A DNA stretch of 64,000 nt from Thermopolyspora flexuosa (lineage in GTDB: Bacteria > Actinomycetota > Actinomycetes > Streptosporangiales > Streptosporangiaceae). The stretch is from positions 248,001 to 312,000 of the forward strand of contig NZ_VFPQ01000002.1 of the NCBI RefSeq assembly GCF_006716785.1. Direction: 5' to 3'. Below the pieces are notes generated by a model that worked only from the letters and a program-made list of their open reading frames with translations, was not told the origin of the DNA and searched no databases. Both the position numbers and the translations under genes were made by a program. Numbering within the stretch: position 1 is the stretch's first letter; each line of letters begins with the position of its first letter. Positions 59,613 through 64,000 of this stretch are shown here, in pieces.

Positions 59613-59684
59613 GCGGCCCGTAGGCGGGCCGCAGGGGTGAGGGCGGGCAGGGTCGGCGACGGCCACTGCGTCGCGCCCGCCCTC
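59613..59684. terminator. Two hairpins between convergent genes
   Basis: GCGGCCCG (59613-59620) pairs with CGGGCCGC (59625-59632) around TAGG. GAGGGCGGGC (59639-59648) pairs with GCCCGCCCTC (59675-59684). They serve the hisC-type gene and the lipoprotein gene. Confidence 0.7.
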
Positions 59685-59724
59685 GGCCGTACGGCCCCGC
59701 CCGTGCGGGGCACGGCGCGGCGGG

Positions 59725-61104
59725 TCAGTGGCCCGTGCCGCTGTCCTCGAACCACACGTCGCCGCCGGAGCCGTCGCCCGTGCCGTCGTTCCCGCCGGAG
59801 CCCGCGGCGCCGCCGTTCCCGCCGGAGCCGTCGCCGCCGGGGGCCTGGGTCCTGGCCGGGGTGGCGGTGCCGGTGGGCGCGGGGGCGGCGGTGTCGGCCG
59901 GGGTGGCGGTGTCGGCAGGCGCGGGGGTGTCGCTCGGCGCGGGGGCGCCGCCGCCACCGTTGCCGGCGTTGTTCCCGTTGTCCTCCAGCACGCCGCCGTT
60001 GTTCAGCTCGCAGGCGGCGAGGCTGTTCAGGTCACCCGTGACCTGCCCGCCGGACCGGTCGAGCAGGGTGGCGATGCGGGCGAGGTTCCGGGTGCGCTCC
60101 TGGGCGAGCCGCTGCAGCAGGGCGTCCTGGTCGGCCTGGCTCTGGGTGGTGGCGAGCCGGGCGTTGACCGTGGCCGCCTGCAGCTCCATCAGGCCGAGCT
60201 CGAGCGCGACCGCCGAGCGCACGTCGCGCGGGATCACGATCTGGTCGGCGACCGATGGGCAGGCGAGCAGCCGGGAGCCGGTCGGCGCCGGCGTGGGGGT
60301 CGCGGTGCCGGTGCCGGTCGGGGTCGCCGAGGCCGACGGGCTCGCCGTACCGGTGGCGGTCGGGGACGGCGTCGCCTCCGGGGCCTGCGTCGCCGTGGCG
60401 GTGGGGACGGCCGTGGCGGTGGCGGACGGGTTCCGGAACGGGGCGGGCTCGGCCGCCGCGTTGGCGACCGTGAGCTCCACCGCACCGGCCGTCGCCGACG
60501 GGTCCGGCGCGGGCTGCGTGGGGACGGTCGTGTCGCCGCCGGGCGCGGCCGGGGCGTCGGTCGGCGTGGCGCCGGTCGTGGGGGCGGCGGTCTCGGTGGG
60601 GGCGGCACCGTCGGTGGGGTTCGCGGTGGGCGCGGCGCTGCCGGTGGGGGCCGGATCCACCGTGCCGCCGTTGCGGAGCGTGCAGGCGGCGAGGTCGGCC
60701 AGGTTCTGCGGGAGCGTCACGCCGCTGAGCGCGTTCGCGATGCGCTCGATGGTGACCGTGCGCTGGTTGGTGAGGGTGGTGAGCACGGCCTGCTGGGCGG
60801 CCGCGGCGTTCTGGTCGCCGACGGTCTGGGCGAGGCGGCGGTTCGCGTCGGCGACCTGGATCTCCAGCACGCCGAGGTTCCTCGCGACCGTGCGGCGGAC
60901 CGCGTTCGACACCCGGACGCTCGGCAGCGCGTCGGCCACCTTCGGGCACTCGACGGTCACCGCGACCGCGGTCCCGGCCGCGGAACCGTCGCCCGCGCTG
61001 AACTGTGAGGGGCTCTCCGTTCGCGACGAGCAACCCGCCAGCACCGCCACCCCTAACGCGGTGAGCAGGGCCGGGGTAACCCGTCGCCGCAGGTCAGGAC
61101 GCAT
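59725..61104 (-). CDS. Lipoprotein with duplicated helical domain
   Basis: The 459-residue protein starts at ATG 61104 after GGGAGAGA. Residues 1-25 are a lipoprotein signal with lipobox LAGC (C25). Two similar domains occur: the first (about 50-150: CPKVADALPSVRVSNAVRR, LGVLEIQVADANRRLAQT, LADLAACTLRNGG) and the second (about 285-385: CPSVADQIVIPRDVRSAV, LGLMELQAATVNARLATT, LNSLAACELNNGG). A Pro/Thr/Ala-rich linker of about 130 residues separates them, and a Gly/Ala/Pro tail ends the chain. The family is not known to me. Two tandem domains, each with one cysteine pair, suggest a surface protein. Confidence 0.75.
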   Translation of the reverse strand: MRPDLRRRVTPALLTALGVAVLAGCSSRTESPSQFSAGDGSAAGTAVAVTVECPKVADALPSVRVSNAVRRTVARNLGVLEIQVADANRRLAQTVGDQNAAAAQQAVLTTLTNQRTVTIERIANALSGVTLPQNLADLAACTLRNGGTVDPAPTGSAAPTANPTDGAAPTETAAPTTGATPTDAPAAPGGDTTVPTQPAPDPSATAGAVELTVANAAAEPAPFRNPSATATAVPTATATQAPEATPSPTATGTASPSASATPTGTGTATPTPAPTGSRLLACPSVADQIVIPRDVRSAVALELGLMELQAATVNARLATTQSQADQDALLQRLAQERTRNLARIATLLDRSGGQVTGDLNSLAACELNNGGVLEDNGNNAGNGGGGAPAPSDTPAPADTATPADTAAPAPTGTATPARTQAPGGDGSGGNGGAAGSGGNDGTGDGSGGDVWFEDSGTGH

Positions 61105-61350
61105 CGACTCTCTCCCTTGCGTATCTCGGATCACGTGCCCCGTCGCATGCGAGATACGGGAGGGGTTTTCGATGTGTTCGATGCGCCGGTGATTTTCCCG
61201 CTCAGGTTTCGTTCAGGCCCGCCCGCCCGCCGTACCGGGATCGCCCCCGGCGACCCGGGGCCCGTGGGTGTGGGATGGGCCCGCGGGCGCCGGGGGCGAC
61301 GGCGGCGGCGCGCGGTGGGGGGTCGGCGCCGCCGGCCTTGGGAGAAGGGC

Positions 61351-62694
61351 TCAGTGCGTGCCGAGCTTCTCCACGATCAGCCGGTACAGCTGCCGCGGAC
61401 GGCCGGGCTGGGGGGTACGGTTCGGCGGAAGCGGCCACGCGAGTCCCTCGTCAACCAACGTGCGCAGCAACCGCCGTGCCGTACGCGGGGTCACGCCGAG
61501 CATGCGGCCGGCGTTCTCGGCGTCGACCACGGTGTCCCCGCCCTCCAGCTTCGCGGCGAGCCGGGACAGCACCTCCACGCCCTTGGGCTTGGCCGGACCG
61601 GCCACCTGGGGAGGCATCCGGGGCGGCGGCACGAGGGCTCTGCCCTCGCGGTCCACCGCGAACCCCTGGGCCTGCTTGCCCGCCTGGCTGCGGGCGAGCG
61701 CGGCGCGGGCGTGGCTCTCGGCGTCGTGCGTGGTACGGCCCATGCCGACGCCCACCTCGACCGCGAGCCCGAGCTCGTCCCGGATGCGTCCGGCGAACGG
61801 CAGCACCCGGAACCCGTCGGTGGCCGCGTGGATCGAGCCGCGGGTCGCGGTCACCAGGTAGCTGTGGTCGTCGATGGGCCACACCGCGGCGTTCATCCGG
61901 TTCGCCTCCTGCACCAGCAGGCGGTGCAGGGAGAGCCGCAGCTCCTCCCGCCAGTAGCGCGGGGCGGCCCGCCGTACCGGCTCACGGAGCGTGGGCACCT
62001 CGATGATGATCACCGTGAGCTGTGACTCCTCGAGGCGGTGGTGGGCGCCGAGCAGCGCCGCGGTGTTGAGCGCGGTGCGCACCGCCCCGGCCGTGGGCCG
62101 CACCCGGATCACCGGCAGCCCGGCGGCCGACAGCCGGTCGGCCACGGCGGGGATGCAGGTGATCGCGCCGGTGGTGACGCCCTGCCGCATCAGCCGCTCG
62201 TGGTACGCCGAGATCGTGCCGGTCGCCCCGGGCTCGTCCCGGCAGTGCACCTCGTTCGACGGCAGGCCGAGGTCGGCGTACGCCTCCTCGACGTCGGCCC
62301 GGTTGAGCACGTCGGTGCTCACCCGGCGCGGGTCGATGCGCTCGTCGAGCGCGGCCCGGCCCAACGCCGCGATGAGCGCCGCACCGCCGAGCTGCACGTG
62401 CGTCGCGGGCATGGTGAGCACGCCGGCGCGGCGGGCGAGCTCGAACGGCACCGGGCTGGCGAAGAGGCACGCGTCGACGCTCGGGCCGAGCCTGAGCACC
62501 TTGTCCGCGGCCTCCTGCTCGTCCCGGTACGCCGCGGCCACCAGCCGGCACGGCACCGGTGCCGAGTTGTGCCCCATGAGCATCACCCGCTCGACGAGGT
62601 CGTGGGGCCCGACCACGCCGATCGTGAGGTCTGGGGGCGCGCCTAAGCGTGCCCCGCGCGGAGTGTCTTCCCGCTCGACCAATGTTCGTCCCAT
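61351..62694 (-). CDS. PrpR-N-like sensor/HTH regulator
   Basis: The 447-residue protein starts at ATG 62694 (MGRTLVEREDTPRGAR). Its N-terminal half (about 25-235) has a periplasmic-binding-like pattern (LTIGVVGPHDLVERVMLMG, CLFASPVPFELARRAGVLTM, GGAALIAALGRAAL) as in PrpR sensor domains. The middle (about 255-380) has a GGDEF-like fold (IIIEVPTLRE, AVWPIDDHSYLVTATRG, GLAVEVGVGMGRTTHDAESHA) without the GGDEF motif. The last 80 residues are a winged helix (AENAGRMLGVTPRTARRLLR). Ligand and targets are unknown. It is next to murA, which is on the same strand upstream. Confidence 0.7.
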   Translation of the reverse strand: MGRTLVEREDTPRGARLGAPPDLTIGVVGPHDLVERVMLMGHNSAPVPCRLVAAAYRDEQEAADKVLRLGPSVDACLFASPVPFELARRAGVLTMPATHVQLGGAALIAALGRAALDERIDPRRVSTDVLNRADVEEAYADLGLPSNEVHCRDEPGATGTISAYHERLMRQGVTTGAITCIPAVADRLSAAGLPVIRVRPTAGAVRTALNTAALLGAHHRLEESQLTVIIIEVPTLREPVRRAAPRYWREELRLSLHRLLVQEANRMNAAVWPIDDHSYLVTATRGSIHAATDGFRVLPFAGRIRDELGLAVEVGVGMGRTTHDAESHARAALARSQAGKQAQGFAVDREGRALVPPPRMPPQVAGPAKPKGVEVLSRLAAKLEGGDTVVDAENAGRMLGVTPRTARRLLRTLVDEGLAWPLPPNRTPQPGRPRQLYRLIVEKLGTH

Positions 62695-63073
62695 CTTGCG
62701 TCGCCTTCGGTCGAGGTGCCGCGCCCTGCGCGCCGGGGTCCGCGCGGCGCCGCGACGCGGCACCAGGTGCCTGAACGCGGCGCAGCCCGACCGTCGCCTC
62801 CGGGGGAATCGGTGGGATGCTCCGCCGCGCGGCCGTGGCCGCGCGTCCGGTTCGGGCACCGGCGCGCCTCCGCGACACGCGGTTCCCCTCGCCGCCCGGC
62901 GTGGCTTCCTCTCCGGTCCGAGTGATAGTTCTCTTTGGAACGATCGCTCGTGACGGCCGAAATGTCACGCCCGGATTTACCGCAATACCGTTCCGGCAGG
63001 CAGTAAAGACCCGGCTGACAGGGACATTTCAGCTGGTCAGAACCGAAATTCAGGCGACGGCCCGGAGCGGACG
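62695..63073. other. Region between murA and the PrpR-N-like regulator
   Basis: I see no gene in these 379 bp. An inverted repeat GTGAC-N9-GTCAC lies at 62950-62968. The part around 62925-63060 is less GC-rich than usual and probably holds the regulator promoter on the minus strand. Confidence 0.5.
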
Positions 63074-64000
63074 CTATGCGGAAATTTCTCGTACCACATC
63101 CGCGCCGAGGGCCCGCAGGCGCTCGGCCACGTAGGAGTGGCCGCGGTCGATGAGGTACGCCGGGGCGATGATCGTCTCGTCCTCGGCGGCGAGCCCGGCG
63201 AGCACGAGCGCGATGCCGGAGCGCAGGTCGTGGGCGTCCACGGTGGTGCCGACGAGCTTGGTGGGGCCGTGCACGATGGCGCGGCTGCCCTGCACCTCGA
63301 TCTTCGCGCCCATCTTGTTCAGCTCGCCGGCGAGCGCGAACCTGCCGTCGAAGATGCGCTCGTGGATGTAGCTCGTCCCCTCCGCCATGGTGGCGAGCGT
63401 CATGATCGGCGACTGCAGGTCGGTGGCGAACCCCGGATAGGTGTCGGTGATCACATTGATCGGCCGCAGCCGCCGGGTGCGGCGCACGTGCAGGATCGCG
63501 CCGTCGGTGGCGAACTCCACGCCCATCTGCTCGAGCTTCCACCGCACCACGCCGAGGTGCTCCAGGCAGGCGCCGACGAGGTTCACCTCGCCGCCGGTGA
63601 TCGCCGCGGCGATCGCGAACACGCCCGCGTCGAGCCGGTCGGGCATGACCGAGTACTCGACCGCGCGCAGCTCCTCCACGCCCTCGACGACGAGGAACCC
63701 GGTGCCGGAGCCGTGGATGCGGGCGCCCATGCGCCGGAGCATGTTGATCACGTCGAGGACCTCGGGCTCCAGCGCCGCGTTCTCGATCACGGTGGTGCCC
63801 TTGGCGAGGGTGGCCGCCATGACGAGGTTCTCGGTGCCGGTGTGCGAGGGGGTGTCGAGGTAGAGCGGCGCGCCGGTGAGCTGCGCGGCCTTGATGTGGA
63901 TCACCTCGTCGCCCTCGTCCACCACCGCGCCGAGGCGCTTGTACCCCAGGTAGTGGAAGTCGAGCTGGCGGCTGCCGAGGTTGCAGCCGCCGATCCCCTG
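63074..64000 (-). CDS. murA: UDP-N-acetylglucosamine 1-carboxyvinyltransferase (5' part outside window)
   Basis: MurA makes UDP-GlcNAc-enolpyruvate, the first committed step of peptidoglycan synthesis. About 309 C-terminal residues are visible; the N terminus lies beyond the right edge. The active-site loop GGCNLGSRQLDFH has the cysteine that binds fosfomycin. Other family motifs are PSHTGTENLVMAATLAKG, NAALEPEVLDVINML, PDRLDAGVFAIAAAITGG, DTYPGFATDLQSP and DLRSGIALVLAGL. The loop differs from the common GGCAIG, so this may be a paralog. The stop codon at 63074-63076 follows EISA. Confidence 0.95.
   Translation of the reverse strand, partial: QGIGGCNLGSRQLDFHYLGYKRLGAVVDEGDEVIHIKAAQLTGAPLYLDTPSHTGTENLVMAATLAKGTTVIENAALEPEVLDVINMLRRMGARIHGSGTGFLVVEGVEELRAVEYSVMPDRLDAGVFAIAAAITGGEVNLVGACLEHLGVVRWKLEQMGVEFATDGAILHVRRTRRLRPINVITDTYPGFATDLQSPIMTLATMAEGTSYIHERIFDGRFALAGELNKMGAKIEVQGSRAIVHGPTKLVGTTVDAHDLRSGIALVLAGLAAEDETIIAPAYLIDRGHSYVAERLRALGADVVREISA

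Overview
The window is chromosomal DNA of a high-GC Gram-positive actinomycete. Third codon positions are almost all G or C, GTG starts are common, and the families are actinobacterial: SCO5389-type protein, F420-dependent PPOX enzyme, AfsR/SARP regulator, SpoIIE-type phosphatase, LytR-CpsA-Psr protein. Housekeeping content and order fit Streptosporangiales (Thermobispora or Microbispora-like), but this is inference from gene content. No phage, CRISPR array, rRNA operon or complete insertion sequence was seen.

Layout. 1-6.2 kb: the end of an HTH-TPR regulator, a PH-domain membrane protein with a 52-codon partner missed by ordinary length cut-offs, a three-helix-bundle protein, upp, then an operon of two paralogous TadA-associated proteins and tadA, an F420 enzyme behind a MerR/SoxR-like promoter, and two tRNA-Ser genes (CGA, GGA). 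6.5-13.5 kb: the conserved ffs-dnaX-ybaB-recR-DUF5063-ask-asd block, covering signal recognition, replication and repair, and the first two steps of the aspartate pathway. 13.8-21.8 kb: an M15-like secreted protein, YkvA protein, amidohydrolase, SURF1 protein, HxlR, GNAT and TetR proteins, a zinc-ribbon protein and a methyltransferase. 22-31.8 kb: a large SARP/NB-ARC/TPR regulator divergent (across 870 bp without a convincing gene) from a small secreted protein, an aminotransferase/LysR divergent pair, a FabG-like reductase, an SCO5389-family protein and a MinD/CooC-like ATPase. 32.2-37 kb: a transmembrane serine/threonine kinase, an LCP protein and gnd. 37.2-46.6 kb: a three-subunit YagTSR-like molybdenum hydroxylase, an MBL-fold hydrolase, a PAS-SpoIIE phosphatase and an isolated hypF. 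46.9-48.1 kb: an Rpn-family nuclease gene followed by a decayed 3' copy of itself, next to an AT-rich patch. 48-57.5 kb: a cell-surface polysaccharide locus (CgeB/GT2 glycosyltransferase, UDP-GlcNAc 2-epimerase, two GT4 enzymes, UDP-sugar dehydrogenase, exported DUF4434-like protein). 57.5-64 kb: NrtR-like regulator, hisC-type aminotransferase, a lipoprotein with an internal duplication, a PrpR-N-like/HTH regulator, and murA running off the right edge.

How they work together. WecB-type epimerase plus WecC-type dehydrogenase would give UDP-ManNAc and then UDP-ManNAcA for the neighbouring glycosyltransferases. The three molybdenum-enzyme subunits overlap as one operon and their electron-transfer subunits look intact, but the molybdenum subunit has lost several cofactor and catalytic motifs. 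That is the most unusual signal here. Other strong points are the SoxR-like promoter at 4.86 kb, a perfect CRP-type palindrome upstream of ffs, a GTGTC repeat cluster at 2.2 kb, the duplicated TadA-associated proteins, and the Rpn remnant.
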